This document shows, in pieces, positions 31,321-44,521 of a DNA stretch of 64,000 nucleotides. Source of the stretch: Setoptus koraiensis (taxonomy: Eukaryota; Arthropoda); assembly GCA_048013815.1 (NCBI GenBank), contig CM106585.1, forward strand, positions 23,126,001-23,190,000. The letters are read 5' to 3'. The translations under genes were made by a program, and so were the position numbers. Position 1 is the first letter of the stretch, and the number at the start of each line of letters is the position of its first letter. Below the pieces are notes generated by a model. The model was not told where the DNA came from and made no database searches. It was given only the letters and a program-made list of their open reading frames with translations.

Positions 31321-34300
31321 CGTTTACCATGAGCTTAATTACCTTTCTCAAATGGTGTCCATCGGCGCCCGATTGAATTGTGTTGTCTGGCGAGCTTGAT
31401 AGGTGGTGCGCATTACTCGCGCGACATTCATACAATCCCGAATCGTTTATAGAGGCTCTGTCTATTTTGAAGCTCTTGCTGGGTATGGTACTCATGTCTG
31501 TGTGTGTGTGTTTGAGTGGATAAATATAAATTAAATGTTGTCATCGTTTGTTATTTCGATTACATGCCGACTAGTGGTGGTGATGTGATTTGCGCGTGAT
31601 ACTTTTGTTTGCCCAGTGAGCGCAGGCAGATCGGGTGGAGATAATGTTACGCAAGGTTTGATCGAAATGTCGTCCAGTATTCGCTTTAATCGAACAGTTT
31701 GGAGACATACGTAAGAGATACAATGACGGTGTTGACCTGAGCCAACACTGAAGATTGTGTTGGCCGAACACACGAAAATGTGGCACAAACTAGTGAGTTT
31801 GCCAAAGAGAGAGAGACAGAGCGGCAAAAATCAACTATTGCAGTCACCGACGGCTATGTAATTTGGCGCCGGATCGGCCCCTACTATCGAGGTCCGAAAC
31901 GAACAAGAGGTCGTGATTGATGAGGGCAGCACCTTGCGTGCTGTATGTGCCGTTGCAACAGCAATTTGTATAAGTTGTTGGTTGTGTGCTCTGTCATTTC
32001 TGGCTGCCGACAAACGGAGCCCCAATGCGACCCCAATGCCCAGGTCTGTGTGTGCCAGGCGAAACGGCCAGCTTATCTGGCCGCGAGCTGTCGTGGGTGG
32101 ATGTAGCCGCTCAGCACAGGTAAAGCGAGCTATTCTTTCTGGGATTGGAAAAGCTCAAAAGTCGAGAAGCCCCCGCGCCCCCTATCATTATTATTATTGT
32201 TATTTTTGTTTGTTTGTTTTTCGTTTGTGTTCGTCATGCTGAATATCCATGCACATCCACATCTTCTTTTGATACATCTCTTGATAGTTGGCTCGCTTTT
32301 GACTGTGGCACAAACCAACCGGCACAGGTAACAAACGCACTCACTCGAACTGGCTAGGCTGACACTGGTGCTAGTGCCAACAACAACGATAGTCGTCGTA
32401 ATAACTGTACCGTTGCCACCGTAATCATTTGTACCTAAGTAACCATTAATGGACGGCCGCAATCTGTGTTGCACTCGCAACGGTGTTGTTAGTCCATTTA
32501 GTTAGTTGGCGGCGGCAGAACCACCAAACTGATGGTGCCGTTTTGTTGTTTGTTTGCACCCTGTAACGGCCTATTGCACGTACCAGCCTTTGAACAACAT
32601 AACAAATCGATTAAAGATTGAAAGTACCTCTAGGTGTCTCACAGTCTCACAATCTCTCTCCCTCTGTCTCTGTCTCCCTGTTGTATTATGTAATACGTTG
32701 TTCGCTCGCTCGCTCGCTCGTCCGTTTGTTTGTTTGCTCGTCTGTTCGTCTGTGTCTCTGGTTGGCTCTGGTGGTTGAATCATCAGCACCAACCAGAGCA
32801 CAACAACAGCTGATGATGTAACACGTGAGAATAATAATAATTATTGTTGTGGCGCTCGCTTTCTTCGGCCCCCGCGTGATTTTTGGCCGCTCGACGGCGA
32901 CCCGACAGGACAAAACAAAAAACGCGCAGACCCATTTGTTAAAACTTCTCTCTCCTTCGTGCGCATATATTATCACATTGTCAATGCTCTGTATTTAGCC
33001 AAATACTCACCTCTTAGTCTAGTCCAAGTTATGACTGGCGCTGGTTGGCCGCTAGCGTCGCATTCCATCTGCACTGATTTACCTGCCTTCACGGAAATGT
33101 CGCTAGGCTCCTTGAGCCATTTGAGGCGCACTGATTTTTGTGTTCATCCAACGGCCAGCAATGATGACCCAATAAGGAGTGTGCGATTTTTGGTTGGCGA
33201 CATTTAGATGGTTCCACATTCATTGATTGGGTTGGCAAGCGATTTGGTTTGGCAACAATCGGCATCGGTCATCAATTGTCATGGTGAGCGTTACGTAATG
33301 AAAACGAGAGAGCAATAAAAAGGAAGCCAATAGAAGAAGGGAGGCAATAGAGAAAGGGAGACGATAGAAAAAAGGGGCGATAGAGAGAGGAAGAGGCGAT
33401 AGAAAAGGGAGGCGATAGAGAAAGTGAAAGTGGTTAGTTGGTGATAGTTAGCAGTTGGCACGAGCAACAACAATATGGCACGAGCAACAACCGTCTCGGT
33501 TTGTGTGAAATGTGTATGTCAAGACACATTTCACGTTCACACAAAAGTATCCGTTCATCGTTGTGGTCGACTAATTTATGATTGATGACGATACCCGACA
33601 CACGACAGACTGAACGGAGCACGATATTCATTGGCGATGGTGCTATATTGGTCGGTGGCGATGAGTGTGGTGGTCAGTGCGATGACATGCGACCACCGCC
33701 ATCCATTTAGTATGTCCATCGGTTTGATAGCGGTCAGTCACGGAATCACTCGCAATCATCGCGTATGCCGCGTATTTGAACCTTGCGCAACACCACAACC
33801 TAGCTATAGGTTGCGGGGAGCTATCTAATGAAACTAGATGATGTGGTGGCAATAATAATAGCAATGATAATAATAATAGCAATAATAATAATAATAATAG
33901 CAATAATAATAATAATAGTAATAATAATAACTGCAATAGTAGTAATAATAATAATAATGGCGAAAATGATATAAATGATAAAAATGATAAAATGGTGAAA
34001 ATGATAATGATAATAGCTGTGCACACTAGACTGCACCTCCATTGGAAATGGTCATGCCCACACAATGGCTAGCTGACTGCCAAGAGAGTCATTTGTCGTT
34101 GTTCACTGTTGCCGAATCATTAATAACTATTACGTAACACACGTACACATAGAGAACATACGAGGCAAATAAATATCCTACAAATAGTGAGCGAGCGAGA
34201 GACTCACCATTAACGAATATTCGCACTGACGACGAATCTTGACCATTGTTATTTCTGGCCACGCAAGTGTAATTTGCTCTGTCGTATTGAGTGAGATTAA

Positions 34301-35349
34301 TAATTTTTAACATTGAGGCCGTATCATCCATTTGGGTTATTATCATGTGCTGCTGCTGCTGTTTCCTATTGCTGTTATTATTCTGGCTAGTGAGGTAGTT
34401 TTGTTGTTGCTGCTGTTGGCCACTTGTTCCACTTGATTGCAGCAACACTGATGATGATGATGGCGTTACTGACCAACTAATTCCATTGCTAACGCGCTGG
34501 TTATAATGATGATTGTATGAATTAACATAACTGTTATCAAGTAATTCATCATTCTTTCGCCATTCAAATGTCATCTGTTTTGCCTGCTGATCGTTATTGG
34601 CTGATTTGGCACCATTGTTGCTGTTATGTTGTTGTTGCTGTTGCTGCTGATCATTAGCAGTGGACGTCAGCGAGGCCGTGCAAAACAACTTCAACTCGGC
34701 GCCCTCCTCGTAACTGTCGAGCGCCGACAGGGGGATCAATTTGGGCGCCTCTGTTTGCGCAATCAATTAAGTAGATCAAGTGCACGTGGTAGCGGTAAGT
34801 GTGCGTCAAGTGATCGCCAGATGAAACCAGACGAAGGGCGCGTATCGATATTAATTAAATGACGTGATATGTATTAATTAAATGATCGTAATTGAATCAA
34901 TTATAGCAAGCGTCAGCATATTGCACTTTGTTGTGATTAGCCCGCTGGTGTGACTTACCCGCTGTACTGGCCAATGCGGTGTGATTTATTAAAAATAGAG
35001 GCACCAATAATATGATTGTTCCTATTAGATGATATTGCTTACAACGCCAATTTAATTGTGTCGACTGTGCACAATAAAATCTGACACTTGATGACGCCGC
35101 TGTCTGTCGTTTGCTGTTTGTCATTGTTGGTTGCGTCATCAAGACACGAGCTGTCTCTGTTTTGCTTGTTCCGGCAGCACAAATATCATCGTGGCCCAAA
35201 TGTGACCATGATGATATTGTGCAATTTGTTGAGACCGAATCGGGTGAGACTGACAAAAGACGCTCATTGATGGTGATCACATTAAATGGGTTAGTGGCTA
35301 CTCTGGGGCCTCTGTTATGCTGGCCGCTGTTTCTATTGGTGCTGGCCAT
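31321..35349 (-). CDS. Dscam-type Ig cassette A (signal peptide plus two Ig domains), partial gene
   Basis: Cell-surface recognition module of the Dscam immunoglobulin family. Exons by eye: 34959-35349, 34208-34750, 33011-33130 and 31321-31497, all joins phase 1. Exon 1 carries a hydrophobic signal segment (LIGTIILLVPLFLINHTALA) after a long hydrophilic start, so an internal Met near 35125 may be the real start. Exon 2 is Ig1, with APKLIP, ELKLFCTA, MTFEWRKND and YTCVARNNNG, ending in FVNG, and with Gln/Asn-rich insertions. Exons 3 and 4 make Ig2: RLKWLKEPSDISV, VQMECDASGQ and VITWTRLR, then INDSGLYECRASN, ending in LMVNG. Ig1 resembles Dscam Ig7 and Ig2 resembles Ig8, as in chelicerate sDscam-beta variable cassettes. 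The last donor (G/GTAAGT) points to a further exon that I cannot find. Other Ig-CAMs are possible but fit the RxxW-EPxDI start of Ig2 less well. Confidence 0.8.
31498..33010 (-). other. Intron 3 of Ig cassette A
   Basis: A 1.5-kb intron between the two halves of Ig2. It begins at the CA tract (31498-31511) that forms the acceptor. It includes short repeats and low-complexity Ser/Cys-type frames, but no exon I can support. Confidence 0.45.
33505..33534. repeat. Perfect 11-bp hairpin inside the cassette A intron
   Basis: GTGAAATGTGT (33505-33515) pairs with ACACATTTCAC (33524-33534) across an 8-bp loop. Further pairing TTGTG/CACAA is possible beyond a small bulge. Confidence 0.8.
33851..33958. 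repeat. AAT trinucleotide microsatellite with AGC interruptions
   Basis: About 108 bp of AAT units, regularly broken by AGCAAT or CTGCAAT words. It produces long artificial Leu/Ile frames on the other strand. Confidence 0.95.
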
Positions 35350-38300
35350 CTCGTGACGCTGTTTATTTATGATGAACTAGATATATGTACAGATATTGTG
35401 TGCGAGTGTGGTTGCAATGGCAATTGCGGTCACATGGTGATGGTGGCAAAAAGAGAGAAAGAGAGTGAGAGATAATTTATTCAATTTCATGCTTCACGTG
35501 TTATTGCACAAAGTTCTGGCAGGAGCCTCTTTCTATCGGCCACTGGCCATCTGCTATCGGCTATTTGCTATCTTATACTGGCTGCTTGCTATTTGCTGTT
35601 CGTTATTTGTTATTTGTTGTTGGCTTGCAGGCTACAAAACTAACGCTCCGTCGTCCATCCTATTCCGATATGAAAGTCCGTTACGTAACTCACAACTGAT
35701 GCTGCTGTCCACACTAGGACATTTGACAGCGGCAACACTCTCGAGTGAAGCAACAAAATTGAAGCAACCAGGTGATATGTGTATCACCTTCTTATAGTGT
35801 AGTCTTATGGCGAGCGACACACAAATTCAGTGAAACAGAAATGGAAATGCAATTGCAATTGGAAATGTTGATTATAAACGCTGCTCTTCTCTCTCTCTCT
35901 CTCTCCCCGCCTCTCTTATCTTTCTTCTCTTGCGTGTGTGGCCCTATATAAATATGAAAAAGCGATTGCGTAATAACAACAACAACAACAACGAAAAAAC
36001 AATACAACCGCCAACGTGGGCACTGAGCCAGCCAACAACCCACAGCGGCACCGTTCACCTGTCGATGGCACCATCACTAAAACTGTTACTAATTCCACTG
36101 ATGCCGCAATGATATCAATGTGTGAGTAGATTTCCTGTCAACGACACTTGTTCTCTCTATCACTATCACTATGACCACTGCTACCTGCCTTCCCCCCACC
36201 CGATGCCATATGCTTGCCAGCTCGATTTATATAATATTGGCTGGCAGCTCCAACAGCAATCATGATGATGCTGATACATCATCATCATCATCGTCCGGAC
36301 ATTACGTAACATAATCCCCCTTTCTGTACTGTGTTCTATTGTGATGTTGGATTGCTTGTTTCTCTTGCTCACTACACTTAATCTATTCTTTGTGAGATCT
36401 TACTGTTGATTCAATTAGTTTGCTTTTGTGCCACATATTGCTGCTCATGGCAGAGCTGCCTCTGGCTGGCCGCTCAATTCAACTGTCTCTATCTGTCTTG
36501 TTGCTGTTGTTGGTTGTTATTGTTGGATTGAGCAGCGGGTTTAGTTTTGTTTTTGTTCTGTCTGGCCAACTTATATCGGCAGTGTTCTAGTTGGATTATT
36601 TTCACCTTTCTCATTCACACACTCATACATTTATTGCGATTCACTTGTGCAGTGTGTGAGCTCACAACAACGGTGTGTGTCGTTGTTATCGTAGGTATTA
36701 TTATTGTTGCCGCTGCATGATACGACTTACCTGATATCTATTTCTATTTGATTGTTGTGTGTGCTGATGCGAATCACATGTAACGGCAGCTTTTGAGGCC
36801 CCTTCCCAGCGAACGAGCTTCTCTTCGTTTCCGGTCGCTTGTTATTTTCTATTTGTGGCTTCTATTTCGAGCTCACTGTTCGTTGTTGCACAGCGCACAC
36901 AATTGGTTGGTATGATTAGATTATAATTAGTTCACCTGTGTTTATTTGTTGTTCTCTCAATACTGTTTGTGTGTTCAGTTGGAGTGTGCGAATATCGGCT
37001 GATTTGGGCGACTGCTGTTGTTGTAATTGTTGTCGATAACTGTTGTTTTAATCATTGCCGCCAGAGTCGCGATTGTCGATCGTTGTGTCTTGCGTAACTT
37101 GTGGCCCGTGTCTGTTTTTAGCGAGCAGCTGCTGCTCGATTGAACTGCTAATGGATGAACTGAGTTTAGAGTGTCTCACAAAGTTATTTATCTCTTTGAA
37201 ACTTTGTTTCGAGCTGTCTCGCGAATGAATAGTTGCGATAGTTGCGATAGTTGCGACAGTTGCAATAGTTGCAATAGTTGGCCCAAATGGGCAGTTTAGA
37301 CACTTGCCAGTCTACACAAGACGGCCAGTTGCAATCTGCAGTTGGTGAGCGGCAAAACTGCTCAGTTGGTGGTCGCACGACTCGCGATTAAAGGCGAACG
37401 CGAGCACGTGGCAAATGGCAAATGTGGTTTACTGCCGCTTGTGACGAGCATTGAATTTGGGCCAATTTGGTTAGTTTGGTTAGCTTGCTTGGCAGTTGGT
37501 TGGCGGGCGTTGAGGTAGCGACAGTGCGTTCGCTGGCCACCGTGTCGTTCAATGTGAGCCAGCCAATAACTGCTGGTCAGCCGGCACTGGGGCCAAGATT
37601 GTTTCAAGAAATAACGGTCAGCATATGTACATATACACGGTGTGTACAGCTACACTGTATATACACGGTACAGTGTATATGCGCTGTTCATAAGTTAACT
37701 TTACACAGCGCTTATATGATAGCGCAAGTTAGTGTCCAGTGTTAACGGTAACACTAACTACACAACACTAAAGTGTATGACGATGATGATGATGATGATG
37801 TAATATTACGTAACGCGTAACGCGGTGGCGTGTCCACTATAATCATTAGTTGTTTGTTGCACTAAATGCAATATATGGAATATACTAACTGGCACTAGCG
37901 ATGATGATTTGCTTTGAGCACTTTCACTTGCACTTTCGCTTGCTGTTGGCGTCGTTGTTGCACTTGCTGTCTCGTTGCGCTATCTTGTGATTCAAGTTGC
38001 CAGTTGCCGGCCAGTTTGCAGCCAGTTTGCGGCCACCAACGAGCTCGCACAGGCCAATGAGTGGGGCCCACGCTGACCGGTGCCACGGCGACCGGAGACA
38101 AGTGCGTATGGCGAGTAGTTTAGCTTGTGTGTGTGTTGCGTAATGGCCGATGATTCAAATGAACTGGCCAACTGGTTACTCCGTCGGCCACCAGCCAGCG
38201 ACTTGTAGTGTGTGTGCTTGTGCTGCAAAAACTTAAACTTGAACTGGCCCAAAGCCCGGATAATGATGATTGCTGGCTCCCCTTTATGCTCTCTACACTC

Positions 38301-39029
38301 TGGACGGCGTCGCTGGAGTGGAGACTTTATCTCTGCAACGTTCTCAGCACTTATTATGGCGAGCTTGTATTATCTCTCTTGTTGTGTGCTACTCACTGAC
38401 CATTGATAAAAGTAAGACGACGTCGTGCACTTATTTGCCAATATGTTGCCTTGGCGCAACTTTGCTTAATAACTTTATTAAGCTGTCCACTGGTGTTTCG
38501 GCTGGCCTAATAAAGGCTGGCTTTGCCCTGCCACTCGCTAGCTTTTATTCTTTTACTGTGCGGCCCCAATTTTCGTATCGAGCTCGCCAATTGAGCCGCC
38601 AATCTGGCCAGCGCCGATCATTACGCCACCAACAACAACAATGTAAATCTGTGAATGCCACAATCTAAATATTCCATCTAAATATCGCCCCTCATTGGCT
38701 CACTGTGTGCGTGTGTGTGTGTTTCAATCAGCTAATGATGGACCGGGCTAATGATCGATTCTGGTTGCCGCCGCCGCCGGTTGCTGCTTCTATCGCTGTG
38801 TCACTTGCTGTTGTCTAGTGGTCTGGTTGCTGGTCGTCGCTGGTTGTTGCTGGCATAATTATTCGCAAACACTGCTCGCAAATACTCGCTGGCTCCTCGG
38901 TGCGTCTCGCCTCAACGCTCGCATCCAACTGAGCACTCGGACGCGCGCCCGCTCGACACACTCTGTTTAAAATTTGTAACTTGCTCGCTCCTCACGGGCC
39001 CCACCAGCCAGACTCTGTGCCGAGTTTGC

Positions 39030-39100
39030 GCACAAACTCGGCACAAACTCGGCAAAAGCTCGGCACAAACTCGGCACAAACTCGGCACAAACTCGGCACG
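39030..39100. repeat. 11-bp minisatellite (GCACAAACTCG), about 6 copies
   Basis: Near-perfect tandem copies, with one variant unit (GCAAAAGCTCG). The preceding CCGAGTTTGCG is the reverse complement of the unit edge, so the left end can fold. Confidence 0.92.
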
Positions 39101-42100
39101 AACAAACAAACTCTGCCATCAACGAGCACCACTTGCCTACCTTTTGCTAGCTAACCGATGGGCCCCGAACGGTCAATCCAGTCGCCGCGCCCCAAGACGC
39201 TCAGATGCGTTCCACGGCTACACACTGCAGCGCAGTGCCCCGGAAACCCGAGAAATCCGAGGAACCCGAGGAACAGCAAAATGGTGGCAAATTGGCTAGC
39301 TAAAAACTCACTTCACTCTGCAGTCTCTGCACAGGAGTCTCTACTCCTATCCAATCCAATCCAATCCAATCCACTCAGCTCAACTTCACTTGGGCGCTTC
39401 AAGTTGCCGCTTCAAATTAAATCAATCCGATTCAATTCAGTTTGATGCGATTGCATTCGATTTTGTTCGCTTCACTTCACTTGTATTCTTCTTGTGTCAC
39501 AACGGGGCCCACGACAAAACTATTATACAACTATTATACAACTGCAACTTTTGTACTGCTGATGACGCTGATGACGCCATCATAAATACCAATTATCTCG
39601 TTTATACACTATCGCTCACCTGTCATAATCTGCAACTGTCAATGGGCGCTATTGGGCACCGCACAATCTCTTGTGCCAGACCATTGCCACAATTTATCTT
39701 ATCTACCCATGATACCTGCTTCACCTGTACAGTTTGTTTGCGCAGGTATGTCGATGACGAGCAAATAAATGTCGCTCAACATACTAGATCATTTCACTAT
39801 TTATATATGTATGATGGCACAGTTTATTCATACATGATGGTGCATTTGCAAAGCAAGCAAACAATTTCTGTTTTGCTTTGCCTTCAACGGGACATTTGGT
39901 GCAGTGATGAGTGGCTTGGCAAAACCAAGCATCGGTAATTCTGATCGATGATCTGCACTCATGTGCCCATTTATACTGTGCCCATCGGGTTAAAAATGCT
40001 AGCCTCTATGCAAAAAATTGTATGAGCTAACTCATGCGATCATAATAAGTAATATATCTGGTGTATTGTAGGTTGGTTATATGACAATGGCGCGCACAAG
40101 TTTGGCTTCATTTCAGCGATTATTTGAATCTCGATCGGACAGTTGCAACCAAAAGTTATTGCCAAAAGTTGCGTCGTACCGTACGCAATGAAAATTGTGT
40201 AAAATTAAATTGTCGTGACACAATTAGTGATGATGTTCAGTCAGATGAAGCAGTCAGCGGCGATCATTCTCGTGTACTTACACTTTTAATTTTAATTGTC
40301 GTGAGCAGCACCTACAAGCCAGAACAATCCACCGGCCAGATAAATAGATGGATAAATCTGTTAGCGGTTGTTTCCACGGACAAATGTTGGTCGACGCCAA
40401 GACGCCCAATAGATGACCAAACTGTTACGCGACGGCCAAAGCGCCGAAACACGGCGGCCTGAATGAATTCCCTATCATCGATATGAGCAACAATGATTCT
40501 CATAACAAACAAAACCACTGGCAGATACTGTATTTGCTTGCGGTGGTTACAAGCTCAAAATAGTAGCGCCAATGTGCGCGACACGCAACCAAAGATCCAT
40601 CATCAATGATCCAATACAATCTACGATCCGATCTATCTTATGGCAGATATTAGAAACAACCAGGTGAAACTTGACCACAATTTGTCCCTTGAAAAGCCTT
40701 TTCTTTAGATTCACGATATCGCTGAAAATGGGGACTCGTCGTTTAGAATCGCACTGGCTACACCCAATACCTATGGCCGCCACATAGTATGGCGCAATAA
40801 CACGCAAACTGCACGCAGAGAGGATAATATTTGTTTACAGCGCAGCAACAATGTCGAAATTGTCGTTTGTCATTGTTGCTCGTTTGGTCGTGTGTGTGTG
40901 TAGGTTTAAATGATAAACCCCTCAATCATGTCATATATCACTAATGTTATTCACATCGAATGTCATGTTTGGGCGCGTCAAGCCGCGTCTCACAGTGCTC
41001 CCATGGAAGGAATTCATTTTTATTTTGCAGCGACCAATTGGTCAATTTCTGGCATTGCCCGGCATAGATGGCGCCTGTCAAGCCGAAAATAAATAAACTG
41101 CAACTACTGCGAGCTCAAGAGCGGGGGGCTTCTATCTCTGTAGGCTCGTTTCTGCAGGCTCGTCTCTTTGGGCTCTTAGGGCTCCCCGGCTCGACGCTCG
41201 GGGCCAAGCTTATCCAGATTACTTATCTGTTTGGACGCTCTATCCGCTGTTGCGACCGTTGGTTGCGTGGGCCTTCTTTGCAGCGCTTCTTTCGCACGGA
41301 CACAACCAACGGAGAGCGCCCTCCTTTTTTGCTCTCGAATTAAATGAGCGTGTAAACTTTTGAATGGTGACGTATGCTCACTTATCCCTGTTAGTTGGTC
41401 GGCTGGCCATTTATTAGATTCTCTCCACTGGCCCTCGCTCTCTCACTTGTTCTTGTCGGTGTTGGGGACTCTCGAATCGAGAGGCCGCTGTCAGTGTTGT
41501 CATTGGCCTGGCATCAGTGTCTCATTTTTGTGCTTTTGCACCACACTCTCGATGCCAACAAGACACTGCGCACTCAAACAGCTGCTTGGGGCCCATCTGT
41601 CTTGCCGCTCTCACAACAACATCCGATCTGATCCGACTTGACTCGTCGTTTCGTTTCGTCGATTCAATTCGATATGAAAGCGCTCGATGCGCCCCTCGAA
41701 CTGGAGGCGCCGGCACACAAAACGGCACTGACTCAAGATGCCAGCGTCGACGTTGCGACGGCGATAGCAGCTCTGCTGCTCGCTGCTGCGGATATATGGA
41801 TATCTGGATATCCCGCGACAGCACTCGAGCCACTGGTACTGCGAAACCGTCCGCACTGCAGAGGCCATTCAACTATGCTGCTAACACGGTGGATATGTGT
41901 ATTTATATACAAACACTGCTCACATATACGTATATATAGGCTACATGCAGTGAAAATAAAATTCGCGCGCGCGTTATCGAAAGAATTTGAGGCGCTTCAC
42001 ACAAACACCATATGGGGGCCATTTTTTGCATAGTGTCCAGGCTGCTTATTATAAATGATGATGCAAACACACACACACACACACTGTTGGTGTACGTCGT

Positions 42101-42627
42101 GTGTTTGCTTGGCCACGACTGGCCGAACACACAAATATTTGGGGCGACTTAGTTAGCCGGATTTGGTTGGAGCTCGCTGGACACACTGGTCATACAGGCA
42201 TGGTCACATGGTCAGAGATAGAGTTTCCTCTCGCTCTCTTTGGCCCCAGTGGTCAGTTTGTTGAGTGTGTGTGTGTAGCAAGTATTGAATACGGCAAAAG
42301 CTGATGGCAAACACACACACACAAACAAATTGAGTGAGCTCGCCAAAACAAATTGGTTGCTTTCACACAAGGAGCGAGTCGGCGAGCGACGGCGAGGAAA
42401 TAAGAGGCCATAGAGCGCAGCACAAAATGTAAACAAAACTGCGGGCCGAAATTGGAATTGGCGAGCCAGAGGCACGAGCAAAGTCCGGCGAGCAAGCCGA
42501 CGAGAGAGAGCAAAAATGATTCTTGTCGTCGGTGTTATTTCGTGCCATGAAAACTGCTTTTTTTCACTCTCTCTCTCTCTCGCGAACTCTGAATATTTGG
42601 AGCTGCAACCAAAACAGCAAAATACCC

Positions 42628-42682
42628 AAATAGCGGCCAAATAGCGGCCAGATAGCGGCCAGATAGCGGCCGAATAGCGGCA
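42628..42682. repeat. 11-bp minisatellite (AAATAGCGGCC), 5 copies
   Basis: Five tandem units with single-base variants (AAATAGCGGCC, AGATAGCGGCC, GAATAGCGGCA). Confidence 0.92.
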
Positions 42683-43427
42683 GTGGGGCGCGCAACTGTA
42701 AAGTGCATCGTAAAGTGGTTAGAGATAGAGACAGTGCCACTGGTGATATTGCTTGCCACTCAAGAGTGTGCATGACGCAATGATGTTTGCATGATGATGA
42801 TCGTTAGGCTTGGCCGGTGGCAGCTTCTTTTGAAATTCTTTTCTTTCCATTCTTTTCGCATTCGCTGCTGGCTGCCGGCTGCCGGCTGAGAATTTCTTCT
42901 TCTGTTGGCCGTGTCGCCGTCGAGTTGCCCAAAGTGAGTTTAGCGAGAACAATTCACTTGCCAGCGCCGCTTGCCGTGTCAGTGCCATCGACGGGGGCCT
43001 CAATACTATTGAGTCAATAGTAACAAAGTGTAGCTGCTGTGTTGGCGCCGCTGCTGCTGGCATAGATTTGCATAATAATTCCTATACATAAACTTTGCCA
43101 TTTTGCACGCTATACAACATTCCATCTATAACATGGATAGAAAGTTATCATCGCCGAATATAATAATATTTTTTTTTTCTTCGCTGGGGCCCCGTTTATC
43201 GCCAACTGTGCACTCTCTGTCTAATAGCTATAAAATGGATAAAATAAAATCGACAAAATCGACGATCGATTTAAACTGGCCCTGAGACAGACACGCGCAC
43301 ACGAGATTGCGATGATCGGACTAGACTGGCAACTAGAGACAAGGTGACACGTTAAGGGGCTGCGCATATGGAGCGGTTGTTGCTTCGGTGGTTGTCACGA
43401 GCCGCTCAAGTTCAAGAGATCGTCGCA

Positions 43428-43513
43428 ACAACAACAGCAACGACAGCAACAACAACAACGACAGCAACAGCAACAACGACGCCAACAACGACAGCAACAA
43501 CCGCAACAACAGC
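43428..43513. repeat. CAA/CAG/CGA triplet-rich tract
   Basis: A run of CAACAACAGCAACGACAG-type triplets of the kind spread through the right half of the window. Confidence 0.85.
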
Positions 43514-44489
43514 GCATGGCTAACAAACAGACAAGTGAGGGCGAAATAAATAACAAATGCTGCCAATCGCGGCAGCATTTTTATCGCCTAATGATCAGAT
43601 CATTTTATCGTCTGCAATATCGGCTGCAATGTCGGCTGCAATATCGGCCGTAACATCGCCTGTATCGTGCGCATTACAGACTGTCTGTAATGGGGCCAGA
43701 TGCAAGCGATGGCCGGGCACCCTTGAGGAGTGCGCGCCACTTTAAAGGGTCCCGTTTTGTCGCCGTGGCGCATAATCATGAATCATCACATAGTTAGTGG
43801 TACGTGATGATATGTCAGGCCGCTACCACAACATGAGTGGGGTAAAGAGCCCTGTAAAGAGCAAATGTTTATATCGTCAAATGTGTATTACATAATAGAG
43901 TTTTCTCTCTCTATCTCTATTTACGCGATCAGCGATATAGCAGCACGATCGGCAGCGCTGACTTACGCGCCTCGTATTTCAGTCATGATTCAGCGCCCAT
44001 CACTGGCTGACGATCGCCTGGGGCCCAATCAAATTATTCTCGCCGCGCCATTGACGCTCCTCACATGCAGATGATCTAGATTTAAAGTTGTCGTTGTTGT
44101 CGGCGCTGTCGGCGTTATCGCGCGTCAACAAGATGCCCAAACAAACAACTTGTACTACACACATTTCGACCAGCACACACACAGCTGATGAGGCCAGCAT
44201 AATATTACAGTTTTGGCTGGATAATTCAGCCAGCGTTTTAGCCAGTCGAAACTTGCTGAGTTGCACAACGAAACACAGCACACTGGCGACAGTTTCAGTT
44301 TGACATTTTGGCCAAACTGATTCGATTAGGTGTGTGTGTTGTCGACAGTCGACCATTTTCGGCTGGCGGATTTGCTCCATTTGGTTCACAATTCGATGGC
44401 AAGCGAGCGGGCGCCAACTATCCGCGTGTGGATAGCGCCATTCGGTAATAGAGAGCGATGAAAAAGAGTGCACAAAAGTTGTGCAAACT

Positions 44490-44521
44490 CCAGACTCCAG
44501 AGTCCGAAGTCTGGAGTCTGG
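44490..44521. repeat. Perfect 12-bp inverted repeat
   Basis: CCAGACTCCAGA (44490-44501) pairs exactly with TCTGGAGTCTGG (44510-44521) across an 8-bp loop. Each arm also repeats CAGACTC/AGTCTGG words internally. Confidence 0.9.

Larger units (their letters stand above)
33131..34207 (-). other. Intron 2 of Ig cassette A, with repeats
   Basis: A 1.1-kb intron between Ig1 and Ig2. It contains an AGGCGATAGA-type short repeat (about 33339-33425), a hairpin at 33505-33534 and an AAT microsatellite at 33851-33958. Confidence 0.5.

Noticed and set aside
33643-34065. Poly-Leu and poly-Ile frames on the minus strand
   Set aside because: Translation of the AAT microsatellite within the cassette A intron.
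40124-40807. Overlapping frames of 68-112 residues on both strands, considered as a transposase or retroelement remnant
   Set aside because: No catalytic motif, no terminal repeats and no similarity I can recognise.
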